Source of the DNA: Marinobacter antarcticus
GTDB taxonomy: Bacteria > Pseudomonadota > Gammaproteobacteria > Pseudomonadales > Oleiphilaceae
Direction of reading: 5' to 3'
Length of the DNA: 64,000 nt
Assembly (NCBI RefSeq): GCF_011049865.1
Contig: NZ_DRGY01000046.1
Span: 1 to 64,000 of the forward strand
How positions within the stretch are numbered: the first letter of the stretch is position 1; each line of letters starts with the position of its first letter. The translations under genes and the position numbers were made by a program. This document shows, piece after piece, positions 48,480-57,618 of the stretch. A model generated the notes under the pieces. That model was not told where the DNA came from and did no database searches. It saw nothing but the letters and a program-made list of their open reading frames with translations.

Positions 48480-50987
48480 CTACGCAGATTCCGAAACAGG
48501 CCGCCTCTGCCCTCGTTCGGTTGTCCACTCCTGCACCGGATCTATCTGCTGGGGCAAGTTCACAAACTCCCGGAACCGCTTGCGCTTCTCCGGGTCTTCC
48601 ACCGCCGTTTTCCACTCACACTGATAAGTGCCTGCAATGTTATTCATGTGCTCCTCCAGCTCCGCACAAATGCCCAGGCTGTCTTCCAGAACCACCTGCT
48701 TCAGATAGTCCAGACCACCCTCCAGATTCTCCATCCAGACACTGGTGCGCTGCAGCCGGTCGGCCGTGCGCACGTAAAACATCACCACCCGATCAATAGT
48801 GCGGATTAATGCTTCATCAGACAGATCGGTGGCAAACAGATCACCGTGGCGCGGTCGCATACCACCGTTCCCGCAAACAAAAAGGTTCCAGCCATTCTCA
48901 GTAGCAATCACCCCGAAATCCTTGCTTTGAGCCTCCGCACACTCGCGCGTGCAGCCAGACACCGCCATCTTGACCTTGTGCGGCGCCCGCAGGCCCTTGT
49001 AGCGATTCTCCAGGTGAATGGCCATGCCCACGCTGTCCTGCACCCCATAGCGGCACCAGGTATTGCCCACGCAGGATTTTACCGTGCGCAGGGACTTGCC
49101 GTAGGCGTGGCCGGTCTCGAAGCCCGCCGCAATAAGCTGCTCCCAAATCTCCGGCAGCTCACTCAAGGTGGCGCCGAACAGATCAACCCGCTGGCCGCCG
49201 GTGATCTTGGTATACAGGTTGTATTGTTTGGCCACCTCGCCCAGCACAATCAGCTTATCTGGCGTGATCTCGCCACCGGGAATGCGCGGCACGATGGAGT
49301 AGGTGCCGTTTTTCTGCATGTTGGCCATGAAGGTGTCGTTGGTGTCCTGCAGCGGCACGTGATCGGTGGCCAGAATGTGTTCGTTCCAGCAGGTCGCCAG
49401 AATGGAGCCGACGGCCGGCTTGCAGATATCGCAACCCTGGCCCCTGCCGTGCTGGCTGATCAGCGTGCGGAAGGTGCGAATGCCATTAACCTTCACCAGA
49501 TGGAACAGGTCCTGTCGGCTGTACGGAAAGTGCTCGCACAGATCGGTGTTGACCTCGACGCCACGCTTTTCAAGCTCACTGTCGACCACGTTCTTGAGCA
49601 GAGCCGTACAACCACCGCAGCCGGTGCTGGCCTTGGTCTCGGCCTTGACGCTGGCAAGATCGCCGCAGCCTGCGTCGATCACGTTGCAAATATCGCCTTT
49701 GGTAACGTTGTGGCAAGAACAGATAGACGCCGTTTCCGGCAGCGCATCCGGGCCCAGGGCCGGAGCGCCACCCTGGCCTTCCGGCAGGATCAGGGTTTCC
49801 GGGTTGGTTGGCAGGGCGATGCCGTTCAGGGCGTATTGCAGCAAGGTGTCGTAATGACTGTTGTCGCCCACCAGAATGGCGCCCAGTAACGTCTTGCCGT
49901 CTTCGCTGATCACCATGCGACGGTAATGACCGGCCTGCTCATCGTTAAAACGTATGTTGCGGGCGCCGGGGGTTTGGCCGTGGGCATCGCCGATCGAGCC
50001 GACGTCCACGCCCAGCAGTTTCAGCTTGGTGCTCATATCCGCGCCGGTAAAAGCGGCGTCGCGATCACGGTTCAGAACCGCCGACAAAGTGCGGGCCATG
50101 GTATAGCCGGGGGCCACCAGCCCGAAAATCCGTTGGTCCCAAAGCGCGCACTCGCCAATGGCATGAATGTGCGGGTCTGAGGTGGTGCACTGGTCGTTGA
50201 CCACGACGCCACCGCGCTCACCTATCTCAAGGTCGCTGGAACGAGCCAGAGCATCCTGCGGGCGAATACCGGCCGAAAACACGATCAGATCGGTTTCCAG
50301 GTGGCTGTCATCGCTGAAGTTCATGCGCAGGCGCGCGTTTTCGCCTTCAACGATAGCGGTCGTGGCTTTTTCGGTGTGCACCTGAACACCCAGTTCTTCG
50401 ATCTTGTGGCGCAACAGAGCGCCGCCGTCGGTATCCAGCTGCACCGGCATCAGGCGGGGCGCGAATTCCACCACGTGCGCCTGCAGGCCAAGATTTGTTA
50501 GCGCGTTGGCGGCCTCCAGGCCCAGCAGGCCACCGCCCACAACAACGCCGGATTTGCCTTCCCGGGCGCTGGCGCGAATGGCGTCGAGGTCGTCCAGGGT
50601 GCGATACACAAAACAGTGGGGGTGCTCGCGACCCTCGATCGGCGGCACGAACGGAAAGGAGCCGGTGGCCAGCACCAGCTCGTCGTAGCCGTATTCGCCT
50701 TTTGGTGTGGTCACCCTTTTCCGGTCACGATTCAGGGTGGTTACCGACTCATCCAACCGCAGCTCAACGCCCTGGGCGGAGTACCAATCGGCCGTGCCCA
50801 TGGCGAGATCTGCGTGCGTGGAGCCGGTGAAATATTCCGACAGGTGCACCCGGTCGTAGGCCAGCTGTTTTTCTTCCCCGAAAACGAGTATGTCGTATTC
50901 AGCGGCGCCGGGGCTGGCGACGAACTGTTCCAGGAAGTGATGGCCGACCATGCCGTTGCCAATCACGATCAGGGTTTTCTTGCTCAT
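48480..50987 (-). CDS. nirB: Assimilatory NADH-nitrite reductase large subunit
   Basis: This is an 835-residue siroheme flavoprotein. Residues 1-400 are the FAD/NADH reductase domain (LIVIGNGMVGHHFLE; VVVGGGLLGLEAANAL). A BFD-like [2Fe-2S] domain follows (CSCHNVTKGDIC...STGCGGC). The sulfite/nitrite reductase part ends with the siroheme-[4Fe-4S] ligands NTWCRYG and SGCTRECAEAQSKD. The start at ATG 50987 is preceded by GTGGAGGACAC; an upstream in-frame extension has no merit. Reaction: nitrite + 3 NADH to ammonium. Confidence 0.95.
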   Translation of the reverse strand: MSKKTLIVIGNGMVGHHFLEQFVASPGAAEYDILVFGEEKQLAYDRVHLSEYFTGSTHADLAMGTADWYSAQGVELRLDESVTTLNRDRKRVTTPKGEYGYDELVLATGSFPFVPPIEGREHPHCFVYRTLDDLDAIRASAREGKSGVVVGGGLLGLEAANALTNLGLQAHVVEFAPRLMPVQLDTDGGALLRHKIEELGVQVHTEKATTAIVEGENARLRMNFSDDSHLETDLIVFSAGIRPQDALARSSDLEIGERGGVVVNDQCTTSDPHIHAIGECALWDQRIFGLVAPGYTMARTLSAVLNRDRDAAFTGADMSTKLKLLGVDVGSIGDAHGQTPGARNIRFNDEQAGHYRRMVISEDGKTLLGAILVGDNSHYDTLLQYALNGIALPTNPETLILPEGQGGAPALGPDALPETASICSCHNVTKGDICNVIDAGCGDLASVKAETKASTGCGGCTALLKNVVDSELEKRGVEVNTDLCEHFPYSRQDLFHLVKVNGIRTFRTLISQHGRGQGCDICKPAVGSILATCWNEHILATDHVPLQDTNDTFMANMQKNGTYSIVPRIPGGEITPDKLIVLGEVAKQYNLYTKITGGQRVDLFGATLSELPEIWEQLIAAGFETGHAYGKSLRTVKSCVGNTWCRYGVQDSVGMAIHLENRYKGLRAPHKVKMAVSGCTRECAEAQSKDFGVIATENGWNLFVCGNGGMRPRHGDLFATDLSDEALIRTIDRVVMFYVRTADRLQRTSVWMENLEGGLDYLKQVVLEDSLGICAELEEHMNNIAGTYQCEWKTAVEDPEKRKRFREFVNLPQQIDPVQEWTTERGQRRPVSESA

Positions 50988-51018
50988 TGCAGTGTCCTCC
51001 ACTCTTGTAGACAACGGT

Positions 51019-52260
51019 TCACGCCGCCGCCTGACAAAACGGCTTGCCAAAAGGCAGTTGGGCCCGGAACGGGTCGATGTTCGCTTTGCCGATAATCAGC
51101 TCTTGATACCAGGGACCCTGGCTGGTGTTGCCCACCAGGATGGCGCCGACGAGCTGGTTATCACGAACCAGCAGGTGGCTGTAGCTGCCTGTGGCAAAGT
51201 CCTGCCAGACCAGGGATTCGGTGTGTTGATCGGGTGCTTGCTGGCCACAGGAAAAAACGGGTATGCCGCTGATTTTCAGTCTTGTGGCAGTGACGGATGG
51301 CTCGTATGCGGCACCCTCGGTTGCCCCGGCAAGCACGGTTGCCAGAGTTTTCGCGTGCTGATAGCCCGGCTCCACAAGTCCGAAGGTTTCGCCGTTGAAC
51401 TCACAGCACTCGCCAAGGGCAAATATGCCCGGCGCGCTGGTTTGCAGTTGCGCGTTGACTTGAATGCCCCGGCCGCAGGCCAGCCCGGCGGTTTGTGCCA
51501 GTTCGCGGTTGGGTGTGATACCCGTGGCAATAATGACCAGATCGGTGCTGATCAGGGTCTGGTCATCGAGCTGGACGGCGCGAACACTGTCCCGCCCCAG
51601 CAACCGGGTTGGCGACGTCGATGTTCGAATGTTGATGCCGCGGGCGGTCAGTGCATCGCACAGAAGCTTGCCGCTGTCCGCATCCAGCTGTCGGTTCAGA
51701 AGGTGGCCACTGCGGTGCAGAACGGTGACTTCCATGCCCCGGCGTTTCAGGCCCTCGGCGGCTTCAAGCCCCAGAAAACCACCACCGACCACAACGGCCC
51801 GTTGCCGGCGCCGGCTCAGTTCAATCAGGGAGCGGGTATCGTTCAAATCCCGGAAGTTCATAACGCCATTCAGGGTTTCCCCCGGGATTCCAAGGCGTGT
51901 CGGGTTGGCCCCGGTTGCCATAACCAGTGCGTCGTACCTGTAAACCTCGCCCGTGCTCGTTGTCACGGTTTTACTGGCTGGAGCAATAGCCCGGACGGAT
52001 TCGCCGTGGTGAATCTTAATCCCATGACGGGCAAACCAGGAATCAGGCTTCAGGGCCAGGCTCTGTTCGTCGGTGTCGCCGCTGAGAAGGGCGGAAAGCT
52101 GGATCCGGTTATAGGCCGCAGACGTCTCGCCGTTGAAGACAATGATATTCCGGTAGGGTATCGGGGCCTTGCCCACCAACTCTTCCAGAAATCGCTGAGC
52201 CACCATTCCGTGGCCACAGACAATCAGCGTAGGTTGCGCAGGTTGCATTTTCCGGATCAT
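51019..52260 (-). CDS. FAD-dependent reductase, NasC-like partner of nitrate reductase
   Basis: This is a 413-residue NAD(P)H-dependent flavoprotein, homologous to the first half of NirB (LIVCGHGMVAQRFLEEL; VVVGGGFLGLEAAEGL; GIFALGECCEF). It lacks the BFD and siroheme parts. In Klebsiella a small NADH flavoprotein, NasC, passes electrons to NasA; this protein is the likely counterpart, although nasA here is in another operon. It is the first gene of the minus-strand operon, 31 bp before nirB. A leader terminator and sigma-54 site precede it. Confidence 0.82.
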   Translation of the reverse strand: MIRKMQPAQPTLIVCGHGMVAQRFLEELVGKAPIPYRNIIVFNGETSAAYNRIQLSALLSGDTDEQSLALKPDSWFARHGIKIHHGESVRAIAPASKTVTTSTGEVYRYDALVMATGANPTRLGIPGETLNGVMNFRDLNDTRSLIELSRRRQRAVVVGGGFLGLEAAEGLKRRGMEVTVLHRSGHLLNRQLDADSGKLLCDALTARGINIRTSTSPTRLLGRDSVRAVQLDDQTLISTDLVIIATGITPNRELAQTAGLACGRGIQVNAQLQTSAPGIFALGECCEFNGETFGLVEPGYQHAKTLATVLAGATEGAAYEPSVTATRLKISGIPVFSCGQQAPDQHTESLVWQDFATGSYSHLLVRDNQLVGAILVGNTSQGPWYQELIIGKANIDPFRAQLPFGKPFCQAAA

Positions 52261-52285
52261 CTCAGCACCTCTGCCTCTTCAAACC

Positions 52286-52331
52286 AAAAAAAGCCGGAGC
52301 ATCTCATTCCCGAGGGAAATCAATGTCCGGC
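52286..52331 (-). terminator. Leader terminator (attenuator) before the FAD reductase-nirBD operon
   Basis: Minus-strand RNA: GCCGGA (52331-52326) pairs with TCCGGC (52298-52293) and is followed directly by seven T. Inside is a second small stem, TTCCC/GGGAA (52307-52318). It lies about 25 bp before the first start codon and some 60-70 bases after the predicted transcription start. A functional terminator there must be overcome for expression, as in the Klebsiella nasF leader. Confidence 0.7.
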
Positions 52332-52403
52332 GCCAATGCCAATACAGTGTTCTGGTCAACCGGCCGAGTCCCTGGCCGCTATTCACATCCTTGCAGTTGT
52401 ATA

Positions 52404-52419
52404 AGCGATGTTCGTGCCA
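52404..52419 (-). promoter_or_regulatory. Sigma-54 promoter of the FAD reductase-nirBD operon
   Basis: On the minus strand, TGGCACGAACATCGCT has the -24 GG and -12 GC exactly 10 bases apart and matches TGGCAC-N5-TTGCW with one mismatch (TCGCT). This implies nitrogen-limitation control through NtrC. Transcription would start near 52393. Confidence 0.7.
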
Positions 52420-52595
52420 ACTTAAAAAGTGTTTTAATATCAGTATTTTATATTTTTTTGATGCGTTTTTTGCATAAAGGCACGGATTTTACGCCCTTTG
52501 TCGGGGCGGCTTGCACGACTTTGAGGCCTTTCGCTGGCGCGGTAATTGCTCCGGTTTTGGTAGCGCAAACGTGTCACCACATTCGGAGCTTTGAA

Positions 52596-53900
52596 ATGAA
52601 TAGCCGTAAACGTCAACGCAACCCGGGTCAGCCCTCGGCTGAGCAGTACCTGATCGCATCCCGACGCTGCGAACTGATGAACCTCCAGCATTTTTTGCAG
52701 ATGGGTAAACTGATACAAAGCATCAGCAATCTTGTGCACGGGCTGCAGCGGGAACGCGGCGCGTCCACTATTTTTCTGGGATCGGACGGTGAACGGTTTG
52801 GCTTGGAGCGACAGACAATGATCGCGGAATCGGCGTGTCTGTATACCGTTTTTGAGCGGGCTCTGGCCGAAATTCACGAAGAGCTGACGACGCACCCCGT
52901 CAGCAGCCACTTGCTGGCCCACATCGCCAGCGCACTCCACGGACTTTCGAGCCTGCCAGCCCTGCGCGAGGAGGTAAAAACCCGCGCATTACCCTTGTCT
53001 GATGCAACCGCAGCCTACAGCGCGCGCATTCACCGCCTGATTACCGTGGTGTTTGAGGCGGCGGACACCGCCGTTGACCCCTCGCTTGCGCGTTTGCTGG
53101 TGGCCATGGTGCACCTGATGAATGGCAAAGAGTTCTGCGGACAGGAACGAGCAGCAGGCTCCGCCGGCTTTGCCAAAGGGCGCTTTGATATCGCACTGAC
53201 CCGGCGCATAACGCACCTTGTTGACGCACAGGAGCGGTGTTTTGAGGTGTTTCTCGGGTTTGCAGACGCGCAGAGCCGCGGGCTTTTAGAGGATCTGCGT
53301 GCCCATGAGCGCGAACGGGAAATACAGCGCCTGCGGGAACTCGGATGCTCCGTTGGCCGATACAAGGGGTTGGCCCCGGAGCTTCCCGACCACTGGTTCA
53401 AGTTGATGAGCGAACGTATGGACGAACTCAAAAAGGTGGAAGAGTCGGTAGAGGGCCGATTTCACGAGCGCTGTGTGGAACGGTTTGCCGAGGCACGGAA
53501 TTCATTGGCACATCATGGGACGCTGATTGCCTCACTGGATCAACCAGAGAATCCCGCCCGGCCCCAACTGATTCTGTGTGAGTTCGCCAGTAGTGAAGAG
53601 CCTCGGCCTTTGGAGGCCTGGGGCAGTGATGGCATCGGGCAGCGGTCCGGGCGATCGATTTTTGACCTGGTTCAGGCACAGTCACGTCGGCTTCAACAAA
53701 TGAACGAGGATTTGCAGGGCGCCAAGGAAGCGTTGGAAGAACGAAAAACCCAGGAAAAAGCGGTCTTGTTGCTGATGCGCCACCGCAAAATTGACAACGA
53801 CGAAGCCCACCGGGTTTTGCGAAAGCTGGCCATGGACCAGGGCAAAAAGCTGCCCGAGGTTGCCCGGGCGCTGTTGTCCATGGCGGATTTGCTGAGGTAA
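52596..53900 (+). CDS. nasR: Nitrate/nitrite-responsive antiterminator NasR (NIT-ANTAR)
   Basis: NasR binds nitrate or nitrite and then binds leader RNA to prevent termination ahead of nas genes. The 434-residue protein has an all-helical NIT domain (about 30-300, with VHGLQRERGASTIFLGSDG at its nitrate-binding helix) and a C-terminal ANTAR domain (VLLLMRHRKIDNDEAHRVL onward, residues 375-434) that grips the RNA. ATG 52596 has GGAG 7 bases upstream. It lies between the two operons it should control, divergent from FAD reductase-nirBD and convergent with nrtD (8 bp). Confidence 0.92.
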   Translation: MNSRKRQRNPGQPSAEQYLIASRRCELMNLQHFLQMGKLIQSISNLVHGLQRERGASTIFLGSDGERFGLERQTMIAESACLYTVFERALAEIHEELTTHPVSSHLLAHIASALHGLSSLPALREEVKTRALPLSDATAAYSARIHRLITVVFEAADTAVDPSLARLLVAMVHLMNGKEFCGQERAAGSAGFAKGRFDIALTRRITHLVDAQERCFEVFLGFADAQSRGLLEDLRAHEREREIQRLRELGCSVGRYKGLAPELPDHWFKLMSERMDELKKVEESVEGRFHERCVERFAEARNSLAHHGTLIASLDQPENPARPQLILCEFASSEEPRPLEAWGSDGIGQRSGRSIFDLVQAQSRRLQQMNEDLQGAKEALEERKTQEKAVLLLMRHRKIDNDEAHRVLRKLAMDQGKKLPEVARALLSMADLLR

Positions 53901-53908
53901 CCGACCTG

Positions 53909-54775
53909 TTAACGCTCTGCGGTGAGGCGTGCGCTCTTCCCGGCGCTTGTCTCAGCCGGTTTTTCAACCCGGCGTGGTGCGATGCTTTCCAGCTTGCGTT
54001 GTTTCTCGTAGAGAAACCTGAGAACGTTCTGTCGGTAGCACACATACACGGGATCGTCGGCCAGAGTGACCCGGTTACGAGGCCTTTGCAGGTCGATATG
54101 CACGTCTTCCCCAACGGCAGCAGCGGGTCCGTTGGTCATCATGATGATGCGGTCAGACAGCAGCACGGCTTCATCCACATCGTGGGTAATCATGATTACG
54201 GTGTTGTTCAGGTCCTGCTGAATATCCATCAGAGAATCCTGCAGCTGGGCCCGGGTCAGTGCGTCCAGGGCGCCGAACGGCTCGTCCATCAGCAACACGC
54301 TGGGCTTCATTGCCAGTGCCCTCGCAATACCCACCCTCTGCGCCATACCTCCCGAGATTTCGCCCGGCCGTTTGTTGGCGGCGTGGGCCATGTTCACCAG
54401 TTCCAGGTTGTGCTGAATCCAGTCCCGGCGTTCCTGCCTTGCCATGGTTTTGCGAAATACCTGCTGTACCGCCAGTTCTACGTTCTCGTAAACCGTCAGC
54501 CAGGGCATCAGGGCGTGGTTCTGGAACACCACTGCCCGTTCCGGGCCCGGAGAATTGATCTCGTGGCCATCCAGTATGCAGCCGCCTTTGGTTGCCTGTA
54601 GCAAACCGGCGACAATGTTCAGGACCGTTGATTTGCCGCAACCGGAATGGCCGATCAGGGAGACAAACTCGCCCTTTCTGATTTTCAGGTTGAGGTTGTC
54701 CAACGCGACAAAGGAGCCTTTGGGTGTTTCAAAGGCCATTTCCACGCCGGTCAGTTCCAAATGGGGTTTCGTCAT
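53909..54775 (-). CDS. nrtD: Nitrate ABC transporter ATPase
   Basis: This is a 288-residue ABC ATPase of the nitrate/sulfonate/taurine class. Walker A is GHSGCGKST, the signature is ISGGMAQR (ISGGM), Walker B is VLLMDEPFGALD, and the H-loop is ITHDVDEA. A C-terminal extension of about 40 residues is charged. It energises import of nitrate through NrtB and closes the operon nrtA-nrtB-nrtD. It lacks the NrtA-like extension of cyanobacterial NrtC. Confidence 0.93.
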   Translation of the reverse strand: MTKPHLELTGVEMAFETPKGSFVALDNLNLKIRKGEFVSLIGHSGCGKSTVLNIVAGLLQATKGGCILDGHEINSPGPERAVVFQNHALMPWLTVYENVELAVQQVFRKTMARQERRDWIQHNLELVNMAHAANKRPGEISGGMAQRVGIARALAMKPSVLLMDEPFGALDALTRAQLQDSLMDIQQDLNNTVIMITHDVDEAVLLSDRIIMMTNGPAAAVGEDVHIDLQRPRNRVTLADDPVYVCYRQNVLRFLYEKQRKLESIAPRRVEKPAETSAGKSARLTAER

Positions 54776-54787
54776 GATCGTCTCCTT

Positions 54788-55783
54788 TTATTCGTTCCAC
54801 GCAACTTTTTTCTGAATCATCAGCATGATGCGATCCAACAGAAAGCCGATAAAACCGATGGCCAGCACGGCCACCATGATCCGGCTGAGTGACTCGCTGC
54901 TGCCGTTCTGGAACTCATCCCAGACAAACTTGCCAAGCCCCGGGCTCTGAGCCAGCATTTCGGCGGCGATCAACACCATCCAGGCAATGCCCAGCGAAAC
55001 CCGAAGCCCGGTAAATATCATGGGTATGGATGATGGCAGCACGACCTTTCTCACATGAGTCCAGAACGACAATCGCAGAACCCGGGATACGTTCAGCAGA
55101 TCGGGGTTCACCGCCGCCACGCCAACGCTGGTGTTGATCAGCGTAGGCCACAGGCTGCACAAAGTGACGGTGATCATGGACGTGAGGAACGATTTCTCGA
55201 ACATGGGATCGTCACTGACGTAAGTGGCGGAAACCACCATGGTGACCAGCGGCAACCAGGCCAGCGGCGACACCGGCTTGAAGATCTGGATCAGCGGGTT
55301 AACCGCCGCCTGAAAATAGTGGTTAAGGCCAAATACGATGCCCAGCGGCACGGCAATGACCGTCGCCAGAACGAAGCCGGCCAGCACAGTGATCAGGCTG
55401 GTGACAACCTGGTCCGGAAAGGTCGGGGCACCGGGATAGCCGCGAATCTTCACCTTGGCGTCCGGGTTGTCCGCCAGAATGCCGGCGTTCCGCTCCTCCT
55501 GCATGGTCACGAACTTGTCTGCCCGCTCCCGCTGGTTGGCGTGTTCTTGCCAGAGTTGTCCACTTTGCTCCCAAACCTGCGCCGGGCCAGGAAAGGTGCC
55601 CAGCGAGGTGTTCACCTGGGGCGCGGCCAGGTGCCAAAAGCCAACGAAAATCAGGATGCCGACCATTGGCAGCAAAAGCTGCTTTCCGGCCTGAGCCAGT
55701 TCGATGCCCGTCAATCGGTCTGTCAGGGCTTTCAACCAGCCGCGAATGCCGGCTTCGGCTCTTGGGGTGGTTAGCGTACTCAT
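54788..55783 (-). CDS. nrtB: Nitrate ABC transporter permease
   Basis: This is a 331-residue inner-membrane permease. It has one N-terminal span, a periplasmic insertion of about 70 residues (NQRERADKFVTMQEERNAG region), then five spans with the BPD EAA-loop (MVLIAAEMLAQSPGLGKFV region). The long insertion is usual for proteobacterial NrtB. It is separated from nrtA by 23 bp and from nrtD by 12 bp. Confidence 0.92.
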   Translation of the reverse strand: MSTLTTPRAEAGIRGWLKALTDRLTGIELAQAGKQLLLPMVGILIFVGFWHLAAPQVNTSLGTFPGPAQVWEQSGQLWQEHANQRERADKFVTMQEERNAGILADNPDAKVKIRGYPGAPTFPDQVVTSLITVLAGFVLATVIAVPLGIVFGLNHYFQAAVNPLIQIFKPVSPLAWLPLVTMVVSATYVSDDPMFEKSFLTSMITVTLCSLWPTLINTSVGVAAVNPDLLNVSRVLRLSFWTHVRKVVLPSSIPMIFTGLRVSLGIAWMVLIAAEMLAQSPGLGKFVWDEFQNGSSESLSRIMVAVLAIGFIGFLLDRIMLMIQKKVAWNE

Positions 55784-55806
55784 GTCGTTCTCCTGGATAC
55801 TGCCGG

Positions 55807-57195
55807 TTACGGTGTGTCGGCGCCTTTCAGGCCGATATCAAAACGGTCGATATAAGCGTTGGGCTGGCGTGGCGTGAACGCGACGCCGTCAATCAGCTCA
55901 CCTTGATGCGGGCGGGTAAAATTTTCCTGGCTGAAGTCGGGGAAATCCGCCGCCGCCATCAAGCCATCGTCGATCAGGGATCTGGCGGCCTGGGCATAGA
56001 TATCTCCGCGGTAAACCTGCGCGGCCGTTTTCATATACCAGTCGTCCGGCTTGGCCTCGGGGATCTGGCCCCATCGACGCATTTGCGAGAGGTACCAGAT
56101 GGCGTCGGACGGGTACGGATAAGTGGCGTGGTAACGGAAAAATACATTGAAGTCGGGCACTTCGCGGATATCACCTTTCTCATACTCGAAGGTGCCGGTC
56201 ATGGAGTTGGCGATGACTTCTGTATCGGCCCCCACGTAGCTCGGGCGAGCGAGGATTTCGACGGCCTCTTCCCGGTTTGCATTGTTGTCCTCATCCAGCC
56301 AATGGGCGGCGCGGATCAGGGCGCGCAGGAGGTGCAGATGGGTATTGGGGTTCTCCTCGGCCCAGGCCTGGCTGACACCGAACACTTTTTCCGGGTTGTT
56401 GGGCCAGATTTCGTAGTCGGTGATGACCGGAACGCCTATACCTTTGAACACGGCTTGCTGGTTCCAGGGTTCGCCCACGCAGTAGCCCTGAATGGTGCCT
56501 GCTTCCAGGGTGGCGGGCATCTGCGGTGGCGGTGTGACAGACAGGTGCACGTCCGCTTTCAGGGTGCCGCTGGTGTCACCTCGCTGGGGCGCGTAATAGC
56601 CGGGGTTCAGCCCACCTGCCGCCAGCCAGTAGCGCAACTCGTAATTGTGGGTCGAAACCGGAAAGACCATGCCCATGCGAAAGCGTTCGCCCCTCGCAAG
56701 GGACGCTTCAACCGCCGGTTTCAGCGATTTGGCGCTGATTGGGTGCACGGGTTTGCCGTTCTGCGTCGGGATGTGTTGGCTCATGATCTCCCAGACATCG
56801 TTGGAGACGGTGATGCCGTTGCCGTTCAGGTCCATGCTGAATGCAGTAATGATATCGGCCTGGGTGCCGTACCCGATGGAGGCACCCAGGGGCTGGCCCG
56901 CCAGCATGTGGGCGCCATCCAGCTCGCCGGTAATAACCCGGTTCAGCAGGACCTTCCAGTTGGCCTGGGCTTCCAGCTCCACGAACAAACCTTCATCCAG
57001 AAAGAAGCCGCGCTCCCAGGCGACGGCCAGCGGCGCCATGTCTGTGAGTTTGATAAAGCCAAGTTTCAGATCCGGCTTTTCAGGCGCTCCGATCTCCGCC
57101 TGGGCGATGCCGGCGACGGTTATCAGGGAAACCGCGGCGGTCAGCCCAACCAGTTGGTGGAATGTTCCGGTGATGATGTTCAGGGGTGTTTTCAT
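55807..57195 (-). CDS. nrtA: Nitrate ABC transporter substrate-binding protein
   Basis: This is a 462-residue periplasmic nitrate-binding protein with a Sec signal peptide (cleavage near AQA-E, residue 33). [39 protein letters not shown] and [13 protein letters not shown] are family blocks of NrtA/NasF. There is no lipobox, so it should be soluble in the periplasm. It is the first gene of nrtA-nrtB-nrtD. Its leader holds a perfect 11-bp terminator hairpin behind a sigma-54 type promoter. Confidence 0.93.
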   Translation of the reverse strand: MKTPLNIITGTFHQLVGLTAAVSLITVAGIAQAEIGAPEKPDLKLGFIKLTDMAPLAVAWERGFFLDEGLFVELEAQANWKVLLNRVITGELDGAHMLAGQPLGASIGYGTQADIITAFSMDLNGNGITVSNDVWEIMSQHIPTQNGKPVHPISAKSLKPAVEASLARGERFRMGMVFPVSTHNYELRYWLAAGGLNPGYYAPQRGDTSGTLKADVHLSVTPPPQMPATLEAGTIQGYCVGEPWNQQAVFKGIGVPVITDYEIWPNNPEKVFGVSQAWAEENPNTHLHLLRALIRAAHWLDEDNNANREEAVEILARPSYVGADTEVIANSMTGTFEYEKGDIREVPDFNVFFRYHATYPYPSDAIWYLSQMRRWGQIPEAKPDDWYMKTAAQVYRGDIYAQAARSLIDDGLMAAADFPDFSQENFTRPHQGELIDGVAFTPRQPNAYIDRFDIGLKGADTP

Positions 57196-57225
57196 GAATT
57201 CTTACCTCGTGACATTCCTTCGTGC

Positions 57226-57262
57226 AAAAAAAAAGCCTGCCCTCCGCTGTTGGAGGGCAGGC
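57226..57262 (-). terminator. Leader terminator (attenuator) before nrtA
   Basis: On the minus strand, GCCTGCCCTCC (57262-57252) and GGAGGGCAGGC (57245-57235) pair perfectly over 11 bp around a hexaloop AACAGC, followed by nine T. It lies 30 bp before the nrtA start codon and within about 75 bases of the predicted transcription start. This is a complete intrinsic terminator inside the leader, the hallmark of antitermination control. Confidence 0.85.
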
Positions 57263-57310
57263 GTCTTTGCCCGTTTGATTTGTATGGTCCCGAATGTTCG
57301 GTTGAGCTAT

Positions 57311-57326
57311 TGCACAGTGTGTGCCA
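57311..57326 (-). promoter_or_regulatory. Sigma-54 promoter of nrtABD
   Basis: The minus strand reads TGGCACACACTGTGCA: -24 GG and -12 GC are 10 bases apart, one mismatch to TGGCAC-N5-TTGCA. The predicted start is near 57300. TGCACC half-sites at 57366, 57432 and 57506 lie upstream of it and could be NtrC sites shared with nasA. Confidence 0.72.
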
Positions 57327-57547
57327 GTGATAAAAAAACATTTTAAAACAACACGTAAGGGGAAATGCACCGTTCCAGAAGGTGTTTTTACAGGTCTTGC
57401 CGGATTGCTTTAGTGCAGGCGGGCGGTCTTTTGCACCATTGTGAAACGAACCCCGCACATCGGTTTAGCGGTTGTCAAAGCCTGGTCGCCGGGCCACGAG
57501 CGCCATGCACCGCGTTTAAAGCCATTTTCTTGTCCGCAGGCCGCTGC

Positions 57548-57563
57548 TGGCCCTGTTATTGCA
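57548..57563 (+). promoter_or_regulatory. Sigma-54 promoter of nasA
   Basis: TGGCCCTGTTATTGCA matches TGGCAC-N5-TTGCA with one mismatch, with GG and GC 10 bases apart. The predicted start is about 57574, roughly 45 bases before the nasA start codon. No terminator hairpin lies between, so nasA seems not to be attenuated. Confidence 0.65.
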
Positions 57564-57618
57564 GCCGGCCCCGGGTATGAACGGAACAACCACCCAACAC
57601 AGACAAAGAGGGCAAGAC

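Noticed and set aside
55666-57330. Plus-strand frame of 554 codons across nrtB and nrtA
   Set aside because: It runs opposite two clear transporter genes and through their intergenic gap, and has no recognisable domain.
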